Counted from the first letter of the stretch, positions 7,787-17,166 are shown. The stretch is 32,257 bases of DNA from Nitrospirales bacterium (GCA_021604365.1 BQIZ01000021.1:1-32257); one strand, 5' to 3'. Notes: generated by a model not told the origin, from the letters alone. Program-made: numbers and translations.

Positions 7787-9588
7787 GAATTTTGAGATGC
7801 CGATGGGTGATGGTTGTTTGCATTGGAATGATGGGGCTTAGCACTCCGGTTTCGGCCCAAACGGTCAGGGCCTATGTGGATCGGAATCCGGTCATGGCAG
7901 ATGAGACCTTCCAGCTCATCGTGGAGACGGATCAGACTGCTTCCGGTGAATCGCCTGATTGGGATAGCTTAGGCGCGGATTTCGATGTGTTGGGCACGAC
8001 CCAAAGTCAACAAACTTCGATCATCAATATGCGGACCACTTCATTGGTTCGATGGATTGCGACGCTGGCGCCAAAGCGAACAGGAGCAGTGACCATTCCT
8101 CCTATCGCCGTGGGTCCTCATCAGACTGGCCCCATTCAACTGATGGTCAATGAGCCGAATCACAGCAGCGGCGCGAACGAGGATCGAGATATTTTCCTCG
8201 AAGCTGATGTGGACTCACATTTTCCCCATCTTCAAGGGCAGGTTCTTCTGACGCTTCGTTTGGTCAGTGGGATTTCCGTTCAGGAAGGCCGATTAGATGA
8301 ACCGGAAATTGATTGGGGCATAATGGAGCGCGTCGGAAAGGATGCCTCCTACGAAGCCACTCGAAGCGGGCGGCGGTATCATATCACCGAGCGTCGTTAT
8401 GTGATCACCCCGCAACAAAGCGGGACTCATGTTATTCCCGAGGTTCTCTTTTCTGGAACGGTGCAGGATGGACGAACCCGTGGGAGGCTCTTTGAAGAGT
8501 TATTTGGCAATCGGTCCGGGAGTCTGGGGGGAAATCCTTTCAAAACCTCACAATCGATTCATAGGCGAAGTCCGAAGATTGAGCTCACGGTCAAAGATCC
8601 TCCGCCAGATTTGAATGGGCGGTTATGGCTGCCGGCGAAAGCACTGACCCTCACAGAAAAATGGTCGGGTGATACCGATACACTTCAAATAGGGGATTCC
8701 CTTACTCGAACGATCCTGATGCGTGCGAAAGGTCAGCGTGGGGAGCAACTGCCTGAAGTGACTATGCCCTCACAACCCATCGTAAAGATCTATCCGGACA
8801 AGGCTAAAACCCAAACAGATTTTGATGGGAAATGGGTGGTAGGGTCCAGGGAAGAAAAATTCGTGTTTGTGCCGACTCAACCTGGCACGGTGACGTTGCC
8901 CGCTATTCATGTTCCCTGGTGGAACATTGAGGCTTCCCGGTGGGAAGAAGCCAGCCTCCCCGCTAAGGTTCTGACGGTTCTCGGCACGCTTCCACCAGGA
9001 TCCTCAGCACAAATTCCCACGTCAGTTCAGGCCCCGTCTGTTTCTTCAATAGAGAGTGATCATCAGGTGAATGCCCAAATGCCGGCTAACTTCGGCATCT
9101 CTGATCGTGCCGAGCCATTACCATGGTCCTGGATAACAGGGGGATGCTTAATCTTGTGGTTGGTGACCCTGGCGGCCTGGTGGCGAGAGCGTCAAAAACG
9201 GAAAGGACGGATTCAGGAACCAGCGAAAAAAGATGGTGGGAAATTGGAATCGGAACGAAAGGCCATTCAAGTGGTCAAGACAGCATGCTTTGAACAGTCG
9301 GCAAGAAAAACGCGCGATGCGCTACTGCAATGGGCTTCCTTCAAGGAAGAAGGGCGTCCCTGTCGGAGCCTAAGATTGGTTGAGCGTATATTGAGTCAGC
9401 CTATTTCTGATCAGGATGCGATTTCCGCAGCCATTTGGAACCTTGATCGGACTTTGTATACTAACTCCACAGAACAAGAGACTTGGGATGGTCGGCAGTT
9501 TTGGGAAACAGTCAAGCCGGCCATAACAGCCAAGCCGCCAAAATCTCACAAACACGCAAAAGAGTTGCCCCCATTGTATTTCCATTGA
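7783..9588 (+). CDS. batD: BatD-like protein (oxygen tolerance family)
   Basis: The 601-residue protein has a signal peptide (basic start, hydrophobic core, PVSA-Q cleavage near residue 25). A long beta-rich periplasmic region begins TVRAYVDRNPVMADETFQL, the typical opening of BatD with its 'double-edged' Ig-like repeats. A transmembrane helix near residues 445-467 (WITGGCLILWLVTLAAWW) and a cytoplasmic helical tail follow. The GTG start overlaps the batB stop as GTGA, showing coupling. BatD proteins close MoxR/Bat operons, so gene order supports the call. It is the last gene of the operon; an 88-base gap follows before the ABC genes, with no clear terminator. Confidence 0.9.
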   Translation: MRILRCRWVMVVCIGMMGLSTPVSAQTVRAYVDRNPVMADETFQLIVETDQTASGESPDWDSLGADFDVLGTTQSQQTSIINMRTTSLVRWIATLAPKRTGAVTIPPIAVGPHQTGPIQLMVNEPNHSSGANEDRDIFLEADVDSHFPHLQGQVLLTLRLVSGISVQEGRLDEPEIDWGIMERVGKDASYEATRSGRRYHITERRYVITPQQSGTHVIPEVLFSGTVQDGRTRGRLFEELFGNRSGSLGGNPFKTSQSIHRRSPKIELTVKDPPPDLNGRLWLPAKALTLTEKWSGDTDTLQIGDSLTRTILMRAKGQRGEQLPEVTMPSQPIVKIYPDKAKTQTDFDGKWVVGSREEKFVFVPTQPGTVTLPAIHVPWWNIEASRWEEASLPAKVLTVLGTLPPGSSAQIPTSVQAPSVSSIESDHQVNAQMPANFGISDRAEPLPWSWITGGCLILWLVTLAAWWRERQKRKGRIQEPAKKDGGKLESERKAIQVVKTACFEQSARKTRDALLQWASFKEEGRPCRSLRLVERILSQPISDQDAISAAIWNLDRTLYTNSTEQETWDGRQFWETVKPAITAKPPKSHKHAKELPPLYFH

Positions 9589-9676
9589 GTGGAGAGGGAG
9601 TGGATCAAATCAGGTAGCGGGAGCACGACATGTGCGACAGGGCATTTCATAAAATTATTGAGATAAAGAGGGTAGA

Positions 9677-10633
9677 ATGGAAATCATGGTTGAAATTAAA
9701 AACTTGCGAAAAGCATTTGGGCCGATTGTTGCGGTGGATGGTGTGTCATTTACCGTGGGAAAAAGGGAGGTGCTGGGTTTCCTAGGGCCGAACGGAGCAG
9801 GTAAATCCACAACCATGAAAATGATCACGGGTTTTCTTACGCCGACGAGCGGTACGGTGCATATTTGTGGGCATAATATTGAAGATCAACCCATCGAAGC
9901 TAAAATGCGTTTAGGCTATCTGCCAGAAGGGGCCCCGGCTTATCAGGATATGACTCCAGCCTCGTTTCTCACATTTATCGGAGAGATGCGGGGATATCGT
10001 GGAGCAACGCTTAAGCGAACCGTTTCGGAAACGGTCGAGAAGGTGAATTTGCAATCGGTGTTGAATCAATCGATCGAAACCTTGTCTAAAGGGTTTAAGC
10101 GTCGGGTGGGATTGGCTCAGGCGATCCTTCATGACCCGGACATTTTAATTTTAGATGAGCCCACCGATGGATTGGATCCCAATCAAAAGCATGAAGTTCG
10201 AACACTGATTCGGGCTATGGCCCAGGAGAAGGCCATTATTCTCTCTACACATATCTTGGAAGAAGTGCATGCACTCTGTTCCCGCGCCATGATCATTGCG
10301 AAGGGGAAAGTGGTGTTTGATGGCACTCCAGCGGAATTGGAAGGAAAGTCTCCGGCTCACAATACGGTCCTGGGCACGATTGCGGGTGTGGATCCCTTGG
10401 TTTTACATCATCACCTGATGACGGTGAAAGGGGTCAAAAAGATTGAGGAGTTGGGTCGTGACGGTGACCTGGTGAAATTTCGTATTTACCCCGATGACGG
10501 GCAGTGGATTCTCCCGGATATTGGACATTGTGTCCGGGAACAGGGGTGGGAAGTGAGGGAATTATATCCCGACCGGGGGAAGTTAGATGAGGTGTTTCGT
10601 TTGTTGACGACTCCCAAGCAGACAATCTCCTAA
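9677..10633 (+). CDS. ABC transporter ATP-binding protein, GldA-like
   Basis: The ATPase domain is complete: Walker A GPNGAGKST (37-45), signature LSKGFKRR (136-143), Walker B ILILDEP (156-162), D-loop GLDP (165-168) and switch histidine STH (H192). A roughly 100-residue C-terminal extension follows, as in GldA/NosF-type ATPases. Length (318) is normal. AGAGGG lies 5 bases before the ATG at 9677; a second in-frame ATG at 9686 is possible. The next genes are a GldF-like permease, a GldG-like auxiliary protein and a DUF4340 protein, the conserved partners of this subtype. In Bacteroidetes, GldA/F/G are linked to gliding motility. In other phyla the substrate is unknown, so the gld name marks similarity only. 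Confidence 0.93.
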   Translation: MEIMVEIKNLRKAFGPIVAVDGVSFTVGKREVLGFLGPNGAGKSTTMKMITGFLTPTSGTVHICGHNIEDQPIEAKMRLGYLPEGAPAYQDMTPASFLTFIGEMRGYRGATLKRTVSETVEKVNLQSVLNQSIETLSKGFKRRVGLAQAILHDPDILILDEPTDGLDPNQKHEVRTLIRAMAQEKAIILSTHILEEVHALCSRAMIIAKGKVVFDGTPAELEGKSPAHNTVLGTIAGVDPLVLHHHLMTVKGVKKIEELGRDGDLVKFRIYPDDGQWILPDIGHCVREQGWEVRELYPDRGKLDEVFRLLTTPKQTIS

Positions 10634-10709
10634 TAAGCGATTGTTCTGGAAGGCGGGGTACTCCGAGCAGGTGAGGCGCGTAGCCAGTGTGCACCCAAAA
10701 ATTACCAGG

Positions 10710-10726
10710 AGCGCATCCCCTGCGCT
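10710..10726 (+). promoter_or_regulatory. Small hairpin between the ATPase and permease genes
   Basis: AGCGCA (10710-10715) and TGCGCT (10721-10726) form a 6-bp stem around a TCCCC loop in the 150-base gap between the two ABC genes. No T-run follows, so it is not an intrinsic terminator. It may set relative expression by RNA processing, but this is speculative. Confidence 0.3.
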
Positions 10727-10791
10727 TCTGAGAGACCGGTGGCGGAGAATTAAAGGGACTGAAAGACGTATTCGTGAGTGAAGGAGGAATT

Positions 10792-11529
10792 GTGGGACGA
10801 ATTGGAGTGATTTTCCAACGTGAATTGGCCGGGTATTTTGCCACACCGATCGCGGCAGTATTTATAGTCATATTTTTGTTACTCAGTGGAGCGTTCACAT
10901 TTTATCTGGGGAATTACTTTGCGCGAGGTCAGGCCGATCTGGTGCCGTTTTTTGATTTTCATCCCTGGCTTTATCTTGTGTTGATCCCTGCATTGGCCAT
11001 GCGCCTATGGGCGGAAGAACGTCGTTCCGGAACGATTGAGCTGTTGCTGACCCTGCCGGTCACCATGTGGGAGGCCGTGGCAGGGAAGTTTTTAGCCGCA
11101 TGGTGTTTCACAGGAATTGCCTTGGCCCTGACCTTTCCCATGTGGCTCACGGTGAATCTGTTGGGCGATCCGGATAATGGCGTCATCCTTGCCAGCTACC
11201 TCGGCAGTCTATTGATGGCCGGGGGGTTTTTAGCCATCGGCTCCTGCATCTCCGCTTTGACCAAAAACCAGGTGATTGCCTTTGTGGTCAGCGTCGTCAT
11301 TTCCTTGGGATTCATCCTGAGTGGGTTCCCCCTCGTTCTGGAACTATTCAGCGGGTGGGCGCCACAATTTCTGCTTAATGCCATTAGCTCATTTAGCTTT
11401 TTGACGCATTTCCAATCGATCAGCAAAGGTGTCCTGGATTTACGGGATATTCTCTTTTTTCTGTCGCTGATTGCATTTTGGCTATTTGCGACGGCTACGG
11501 TTATTGATATGAAAAAGGCTGAATCATAA
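10792..11529 (+). CDS. ABC transporter permease, GldF-like
   Basis: The 245-residue integral membrane protein opens with a short cytoplasmic start (GRIGVIFQRELAGYFATP), typical of ABC-2-type permeases. It has about six hydrophobic helices separated by short loops, including the AEERRSGTIELLLTLP coupling segment found in GldF/NosY permeases. The start is a GTG at 10792, chosen because AAGGAGG (10781-10787) stands just 4 bases before it and the N-terminus then matches the family. A GTG at 10774 in the same frame would put the Shine-Dalgarno inside the gene. It pairs with the preceding ATPase to form the membrane channel or exporter. Confidence 0.9.
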   Translation: MGRIGVIFQRELAGYFATPIAAVFIVIFLLLSGAFTFYLGNYFARGQADLVPFFDFHPWLYLVLIPALAMRLWAEERRSGTIELLLTLPVTMWEAVAGKFLAAWCFTGIALALTFPMWLTVNLLGDPDNGVILASYLGSLLMAGGFLAIGSCISALTKNQVIAFVVSVVISLGFILSGFPLVLELFSGWAPQFLLNAISSFSFLTHFQSISKGVLDLRDILFFLSLIAFWLFATATVIDMKKAES

Positions 11530-11577
11530 GGGAATGCCAAGGGGTCGGGTGTGAACTTTTGCTAATGAGGAGTGATG

Positions 11578-13503
11578 ATGAATAGAAAAATACTCACGGG
11601 AAGCGGTCTTATCATGGCCGCCGTCCTGTTCGGTGCCTTCAATATGATGAGTAACGCGGCGTTCAGTTCCGCACGGTTCGATCTGACAGAACATGACCTG
11701 TATACGTTGTCCGATGGCACCAGAAATGTTCTTAGGAATTTGGAGGAACCCATCACACTGCGGTTTTATCTCTCTCAAAAGCTGGCAACCGGTTTGCCAG
11801 GAATTAAAAGTTACGCGACGCGCGTCCAGGAAATGTTAGAGGAATACGCACAAGTTGCTGGAGATCAATTGTACTTGCAGGTGATGGATCCAGAGCCGTT
11901 TTCAGAGGAAGAAGATCGAGCGGTAGCCTACGGTTTGCAGGGTATCCCCTTGGATAATGGCAGTACGCAGTTTTACTTTGGATTGGCCGGGACCAGCTCC
12001 ACCGATGAGTTGGAAGTGATCCCATTTTTTCAACCGGAGCGAGAAGAGTTTTTGGAATATGATCTGACGAAGATGATTCACACGCTGGCAAATCCCAAGA
12101 AAAAGATTCTTGGTCTACTGAGTACGCTACCCATTGATGGGAGTGGGGGCATGCCGTTTATGCCACAACAAGGAGGCAGCCAACCCTGGCTCATACTTTC
12201 TCACATCGAACAAATGTTCCAAGTAAAAAAAATAGAACCGACGGCGGTGGCTATTCCTGAAGAGATTAGTGTCTTAATGATTGTGCATCCTAAATCGCTG
12301 AGTGAGGCGACCATCTATGCGATTGATCAGTATGTGTTGGGAGGTGGGCATGCCATGATTTTTGTGGATCCCCTTGCCGAATCGGATAGTGGAGGCGGCA
12401 ATCCTATGAACCCGATGGGAGGAGGAGGTCCCCGGGATTCAAATATGCCCAAATTGTTTGAAGCCTGGGGTGTTGAGTTGGTGAAAGGGCAGGTGTTGGG
12501 AGATTTGCCATTGGCCAAAAAGGTGCAAGTGCAACAACAAAGCCGGCTACAGGTGGTGGATTACCCAGTCTGGATTGATTTCCGGCAGGAGCATTTCAGT
12601 GACAAGGATATCGTGACGGCTCAAGTGCCGTCGATCACGGTGGCATCAGCAGGAATCATTCGGAAGAAAGGGGAGACCGGGACCACAGTCGAGGCGCTCA
12701 TTCAATCAGATGAAGCCGCGATGCAGATTGAAATATCTCGCTTGTCAGCCATGCCGGATGTCGGTGGATTACTCAATAGTTATCGTCCCGAAGGCGAGAA
12801 GTTTGTCGTGGCCGCCAGGATAACCGGAACCGTGAAAACGGCTTTTCCTGAGGGAAAACCAAAAGAGGTGCCAACCAAGGATGAGACTCCGGTTACGGTT
12901 CCAGAAACCGAAAGCCAGACCAAAGACCACCTCCAGGGATCGAAAGAGCCTATCAACGTAATTGTGGTGGCAGATACGGATATTTTACAGGACCGGTTTT
13001 GGGTTCAAGTTCAAAATTTCTTCGGGCAACGGATTGGTATTCCTAACTCCGGCAATGGAACGTTTGTCACGAACGCCTTAGATAATTTGACGGGAAGCAA
13101 TGATCTCATCAGCGTCAGAAGTCGCGCCGGATATTCCCGGCCATTCACACTTCTGCGAGTGTTGCAACAAGAAGCCGAGCAGCAGTTCCGGCAAAAGGAG
13201 CAAGTACTCCAGGAACAACTCAAGGTCACGGAACGAAAAATTCAAGAACTGCAAAGCCAAAAGCCTGAAGGAAATTCCATGATCCTGAGTGTGGAACAGC
13301 AGGAGGCCATGGGACAATTTCGCAAGGAGTTGCTTCAGGTTCGCAAGGAATTAAGAGGTGTGCAACATGAGCTTGGCAAAAATATTGAGCGTGTGGAGAG
13401 TTGGGTGAAATTTATCAATATCGGACTTGTGCCATTGTTGATTGGTATAGCGGGTGTGTGGATCAGTTCTTCCGGGATCAGGAAGAAGCGGACAAAAGCT
13501 TAA
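11578..13503 (+). CDS. GldG-like ABC transporter auxiliary protein
   Basis: This 641-residue protein has an N-terminal helix (about 5-22). The short motif FDLTEHDLYTLSDGT after it marks GldG/ABC-auxiliary proteins. A large extracytoplasmic domain comes next, with a GGGHAMIFVDPLAE segment. A charged coiled coil (QQFRQKEQVLQEQL onward) precedes the C-terminal helix (INIGLVPLLIGIAGVWI) and a basic end. Three in-frame starts lie together (GTG 11572, ATG 11575, ATG 11578). GAGGAG at 11567-11572 is 5 bases from the last, so 11578 is preferred. In GldF-GldG systems this protein is thought to extend the transporter into the periplasm, but its precise role is not known. It is followed by a DUF4340 gene 58 bases downstream. 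Confidence 0.9.
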   Translation: MNRKILTGSGLIMAAVLFGAFNMMSNAAFSSARFDLTEHDLYTLSDGTRNVLRNLEEPITLRFYLSQKLATGLPGIKSYATRVQEMLEEYAQVAGDQLYLQVMDPEPFSEEEDRAVAYGLQGIPLDNGSTQFYFGLAGTSSTDELEVIPFFQPEREEFLEYDLTKMIHTLANPKKKILGLLSTLPIDGSGGMPFMPQQGGSQPWLILSHIEQMFQVKKIEPTAVAIPEEISVLMIVHPKSLSEATIYAIDQYVLGGGHAMIFVDPLAESDSGGGNPMNPMGGGGPRDSNMPKLFEAWGVELVKGQVLGDLPLAKKVQVQQQSRLQVVDYPVWIDFRQEHFSDKDIVTAQVPSITVASAGIIRKKGETGTTVEALIQSDEAAMQIEISRLSAMPDVGGLLNSYRPEGEKFVVAARITGTVKTAFPEGKPKEVPTKDETPVTVPETESQTKDHLQGSKEPINVIVVADTDILQDRFWVQVQNFFGQRIGIPNSGNGTFVTNALDNLTGSNDLISVRSRAGYSRPFTLLRVLQQEAEQQFRQKEQVLQEQLKVTERKIQELQSQKPEGNSMILSVEQQEAMGQFRKELLQVRKELRGVQHELGKNIERVESWVKFINIGLVPLLIGIAGVWISSSGIRKKRTKA

Positions 13504-13561
13504 GACGCTCGCGATTATCAGAAGGCCGCATCAGATTATTCAAGAATATTAAGGGAAGCGA

Positions 13562-14752
13562 ATGAAAGCCAAAACACTAGGTATTTTAGCCGCCATAACC
13601 ATTGTAGGAATTGTCGTGGCCGTTTTCGTGAGTCAAGAGCCGGCTTCTCAGTTGCCAGGTAGTGGTGAACTCTTGTTCCCGTCACTGTTGTCGGTGGTGA
13701 ATAATGTGAGCGAAGTGGTTGTGGAGACGAAAGATCAGACCGTGACGCTGGTGCGTGGGGAGAAGACTTGGCGGGTCAAGGAGAAGGCAGGGTATCGCGC
13801 TGATGTGGAGAAGGTAAAGCAGACTCTCATCGGGTTGGCGGAGGTGCGAATACTGGAACCCAAAACGAAAAATCCGGAGTTATACGATCGATTGGGTTTA
13901 CAAGACAAGGAGCAAGAAGGCTCGCTTTCGACAACCGTGACTTTGAAAACTCCGAATAATTCTGAGGCGGCAGTGGTGATTTTGGGGAATCAGCGTCCTG
14001 CAAAGGGGAATCCACGGATGAGTGAAATCTATGTTCGGAAACCAGGAGATCCCCAAACCTGGCTGACAATAGGAAATTTGCCGTTGGAAAAAGTGGCCGG
14101 AGAATGGCTGGACACGGAAATAACGGCACTGACGACCAAACGGGTGCATCGAGTGACGGTCACGCATCCCGGCGGGGAAAGTCTTCTCGTTTTAAGAGAG
14201 AAGCCGGATGATCTTGATTTTCAATTGGATTCGATCCCTGCAGGTTCCAAGGTGGCATCTCAGTTTAATGTGAATAATGTAGTGGGAACTCTTGTGCAGC
14301 TCTCCCTAGAAGATGTGAAAAAAGAAGAAGAGATGAATTTTCAGAATCACACAGGAGTAACCGTCGTGTTGGAAACCTTTGACGGTCTCAGGCTTCATGT
14401 CCAAACGGCCAAGCAGGAAGGCAAATTTTTTGGAAAATTTTCTGCGGAATTTGATCAGAAACTGGTTCAATCTGTGAGGGACGCGCCTCCCCCAGAGAAA
14501 GGGGAAACGGTCCAAGCTCAGGATTCTGCTCAAGACGAAATGGACCTGGGATCGCCGGAAGGGAAGCAAACAGATGAAGAGCAGGGGAAGCGTTCCTCCA
14601 AAGAAGAATCAATATTAAAAAAACCGGAAGAGGTTCAGGGAGAAGTTGAGGCGTTCAATCAGCGTGTGCAGGGGTGGGCGTATCAATTGCCAACGTTCCG
14701 GGTCGAGAACTTTTCAAAAGCCAAGAGTGATCTTCTTGCCACAATTCCCTAA
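13562..14752 (+). CDS. DUF4340 domain protein
   Basis: The 396-residue protein has a single N-terminal membrane anchor (LGILAAITIVGIVVAVFV) and then a soluble beta-rich region with the repeated pattern of DUF4340 (VVVETKDQTVTLVRGEKTWRV, then RADVEKVKQTLIGLAEVRIL). A Glu/Lys/Ser-rich low-complexity insert lies near residues 310-350, and the end contains GWAYQLPTFRVENF. DUF4340 proteins regularly follow GldG-like proteins in ABC operons, as here, and probably sit on the periplasmic face. AAGGGAAG precedes the ATG by a few bases. It is the last gene of the plus-strand block and converges on a minus-strand gene 63 bases away; no clear terminator is visible between them. Confidence 0.9.
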   Translation: MKAKTLGILAAITIVGIVVAVFVSQEPASQLPGSGELLFPSLLSVVNNVSEVVVETKDQTVTLVRGEKTWRVKEKAGYRADVEKVKQTLIGLAEVRILEPKTKNPELYDRLGLQDKEQEGSLSTTVTLKTPNNSEAAVVILGNQRPAKGNPRMSEIYVRKPGDPQTWLTIGNLPLEKVAGEWLDTEITALTTKRVHRVTVTHPGGESLLVLREKPDDLDFQLDSIPAGSKVASQFNVNNVVGTLVQLSLEDVKKEEEMNFQNHTGVTVVLETFDGLRLHVQTAKQEGKFFGKFSAEFDQKLVQSVRDAPPPEKGETVQAQDSAQDEMDLGSPEGKQTDEEQGKRSSKEESILKKPEEVQGEVEAFNQRVQGWAYQLPTFRVENFSKAKSDLLATIP

Positions 14753-14774
14753 ATTAGACCATTCAGGTTCATAC

Positions 14775-14784
14775 AGGAGGTGAT
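14775..14784 (+). promoter_or_regulatory. Orphan perfect Shine-Dalgarno sequence
   Basis: AGGAGGTGAT matches the full anti-SD complement, yet no substantial ORF follows. An ATG overlapping its end (14783) opens only 21 codons, and a TTG at 14791 opens five. It lies between convergent genes and may mark the start of a gene that has been lost. Confidence 0.4.
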
Positions 14785-14815
14785 GAAAGATTGTTTCTCT
14801 ACGTTTGAGACAGCT

Positions 14816-15457
14816 TCAGGCATTCTCGGGCTTATTCGAACCCTTTAAGGAAGGAGCCGTCAACGCGTCCAGTAATTCCTGATGGACCTGCATAAGGCGG
14901 GAATCCTCAAGCCGGTAGGCAAAGGATAACAGGATCAAGCCTCCTGCCAGCACTAAAAAGCCCAAGGCGGTTATCCCGACTACCCAAAAAACTCCCCCAA
15001 TTGTGCTCATCCCTCCATCAAGAATAAATAGTACGACAAACGTGAGAGTGCCTCCAATGACAAAAAGTAGCCATAACAGGGTGAGAATAGCTGACGACCA
15101 GGGAATACGCTTGGACAAATGAAGCAGGAGTTGGGTGCCGGCTGAACTTACGTCAATTGTCCCCTTCAATGGCCATGCTGTGCGAAAACTCAGGGAAAAG
15201 AGTTGGTAATAGGGACGGATCACAATGACCTGTCTGTCTTCCACCCAGCGGGCAATCCCATGAGGCAAGGGCAGTGCGTCAGACTTGTGAAAAGCATGGG
15301 AAATGGGGTGGGCTGGATGAGAATCCAGAGCTTTCTGCCTGTGGGCCAAGGGACATCCATACCGGCCGGCCCAACTTTTCAATGTGGTGAATTGAAACCA
15401 GTCACCAATGACTAGGCATAGAAACAGCAGGATGGCAATGATTCCGGCAAACATCAT
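14816..15457 (-). CDS. Membrane protein of unknown function
   Basis: The 213-residue protein has an N-terminal helix (about 3-19). A roughly 95-residue soluble segment follows, with a CPLAH motif (C35) and a DRQVIVIRPYYQLFSLSFRTAWP stretch, then two helices (about 122-146 and 152-180). The acidic-basic tail (RLEDSRLMQVHQELLDAL) is probably helical. I do not recognise the family. Two adjacent ATGs (15457 and 15454) are possible starts; no clear Shine-Dalgarno precedes either on the minus strand. It is convergent with the DUF4340 gene and divergent from the tRNA gene, whose promoter occupies the shared upstream space. Confidence 0.75.
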   Translation of the reverse strand: MMFAGIIAILLFLCLVIGDWFQFTTLKSWAGRYGCPLAHRQKALDSHPAHPISHAFHKSDALPLPHGIARWVEDRQVIVIRPYYQLFSLSFRTAWPLKGTIDVSSAGTQLLLHLSKRIPWSSAILTLLWLLFVIGGTLTFVVLFILDGGMSTIGGVFWVVGITALGFLVLAGGLILLSFAYRLEDSRLMQVHQELLDALTAPSLKGSNKPENA

Positions 15458-15509
15458 AGGAAGGAGAAGATACCATAGTGTCTTCTTCTGCTAAACTCCT
15501 GTTTTTGCA

Positions 15510-15539
15510 TTGACTTCTCGACCATCCCTCCTCTACTAT
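15510..15539 (+). promoter_or_regulatory. Candidate sigma-70 promoter of the tRNA-fMet gene
   Basis: TTGACT (15510-15515) and TACTAT (15534-15539) resemble -35 and -10 boxes with an 18-base spacer. The -10 box ends only 5 bases before the mature tRNA 5' end, so a start about 6-7 bases after it would leave little or no 5' leader. Confidence 0.45.
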
Positions 15540-15544
15540 CGACT

Positions 15545-15621
<77 letters not shown>

Positions 15622-16050
15622 CCTCGGTATCCCATCAAAGAACCCACTGGTTTCCACTATGCTTTCCTGCGATTTTTCTGCTTTGAAACTCAAGAATGTA
15701 TTTCCCCTGAGCCTGGGAGCCGTAGTCTCTCTTGATAGGGGACCCCTCTGAGGGTTGATTTCTCTTGGGTTTTCGTTCTGGGAACCGATAAATTTCTGGT
15801 GGGGGTGAAAGCAGCTCACTCGAGGACTTGTGGATTTATTAGCCCCCAATTGAATTTGAAATGGTTTGCCTCACTTTTAGACGCCAATGCACGCATGGAC
15901 AAGAATTGTCCATCAAGGCTGGATTTCTTTCTGCTCGGTGGATCTGGCTATACCAAAAATTTTAGGGAATTTCCCACTAGTTTCCTACTTAAGTGCCTGT
16001 GAAGGACTGTCTTGAGCCGAATGTGTTTGTCAGTCCAATATGATTAGGGT
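15622..16050. other. Non-coding stretch downstream of tRNA-fMet
   Basis: No convincing gene is seen in these 429 bases on either strand, and there is no integrase, IS end or copy of the tRNA 3' end. The frames that stay open lack a Shine-Dalgarno and protein-like composition. The last 50 bases carry the inverted repeat noted separately and must include the leader of the glycosyltransferase gene. Confidence 0.6.
16004..16036 (+). promoter_or_regulatory. Inverted repeat before the accessory cluster
   Basis: GGACTG (16004-16009) and CAGTCC (16031-16036) are exact inverted copies separated by 21 bases, ending 14 bases before the ATG of the first cluster gene. This could be an operator or an mRNA hairpin. 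Confidence 0.3.
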
Positions 16051-17166
16051 ATGAACAAAATTTCTCAAGATGACAAAGGCAAGAAGGACAGTGGTCCGTT
16101 ATTATCCATACAGGGAATAACCATTTCTATTGTTGTTCCTGTGTACAACGGGGGTGAGCCCTTTCGTCAATGCCTGATGAGCCTGGTTGCTTTAGAACCT
16201 CCTCCCATGGAAATAATCGTTGTCGCCGATGGTGAATCCGATGGATCCTGGCAAGTGGCGAAACAGTTTGGTGCCCAAGTCATTCGACTTCCGACCACTT
16301 CTGGGGGACCGGCACAGCCCAGAAACATTGGGGCACTTCAGGCCAAAGGCGAATATCTTTTCTTTGTCGATGCCGATGTGTGTGTGCATCCGGATACTTT
16401 GCGACAGGTGGCAGAAACGTTTCATTTTAATCCGGACCTCACTGCATTGATCGGATCGTACGATGACACTCCTGCCGAAAAAAACTTTTTATCCCAATAC
16501 AAAAATCTCTTTCACCATTATGTCCATCAACATGCCCAAAAGGAGGCTTCCACCTTTTGGGGGGCTTGCGGGGCCATCCGCCGTGATATTTTCTTGGAAA
16601 TAGGTGGGTTTGACGAAAAATATCGACGTCCTTCAATTGAAGACATTGAGTTAGGATATCGATTGAAAAAGGCTGGTCACAAGATTCGGTTGTGTAAAGA
16701 TATCCATGTCAAACATTTGAAACGATGGGGTATCTGTTCAATGCTCAAAGCAGACTTTTTTTACCGCGCAATCCCTTGGACAGAGTTAATCCTTCGAGAT
16801 CGCAGGTTTACGAATGACTTAAACATCCGGCATTCCGAGCGCCTTTGTGTCGTATTGACGTATGGGCTTGTGGGAGCACTGCTGGGATCGGTCTGGTGGG
16901 TTTCATTGCTGGGAGTGGCGGCGGTGATCATGGTTTCGCTCGTGATCATCAATGCTCCACTTTATCGCTTCTATCTAAACAAACGTGGGATTCGATTTGC
17001 CCTGCAGAGTGTTCCCTGGCATTGGCTGTACTACCTGTATAGCGGCTTGGCGTTTGCTATAGGCCTGGCACGACATGTTTTTTGTGGGGGCAACCGGAAG
17101 GGGTCGACAAAGCCGGCTCTTGTCCATGAACCCTTCGACACCTTCAGGAAGTCAGGGGGGCAGTAG
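16051..17166 (+). CDS. GT2-family glycosyltransferase with membrane C-terminus
   Basis: This 371-residue enzyme has a GT-A domain. It opens with ISIVVPVYNGGEPFRQCL (about 25-42), has IIVVADGESDG (55-65), the metal/nucleotide-sugar DxD in VDADV (107-109), the acceptor-side GACGAIRRDIF and GGFDEKY, and the EDIELGYRL catalytic-base motif. Hydrophobic helices occupy about residues 270-310 and 325-350, so it is membrane-bound and probably uses a lipid-linked or membrane acceptor. It is the first gene of the cluster. Its TAG stop overlaps the GTG start of the flavoprotein by one base, which implies joint function. The sugar donor cannot be told from the sequence. Confidence 0.9.
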   Translation: MNKISQDDKGKKDSGPLLSIQGITISIVVPVYNGGEPFRQCLMSLVALEPPPMEIIVVADGESDGSWQVAKQFGAQVIRLPTTSGGPAQPRNIGALQAKGEYLFFVDADVCVHPDTLRQVAETFHFNPDLTALIGSYDDTPAEKNFLSQYKNLFHHYVHQHAQKEASTFWGACGAIRRDIFLEIGGFDEKYRRPSIEDIELGYRLKKAGHKIRLCKDIHVKHLKRWGICSMLKADFFYRAIPWTELILRDRRFTNDLNIRHSERLCVVLTYGLVGALLGSVWWVSLLGVAAVIMVSLVIINAPLYRFYLNKRGIRFALQSVPWHWLYYLYSGLAFAIGLARHVFCGGNRKGSTKPALVHEPFDTFRKSGGQ

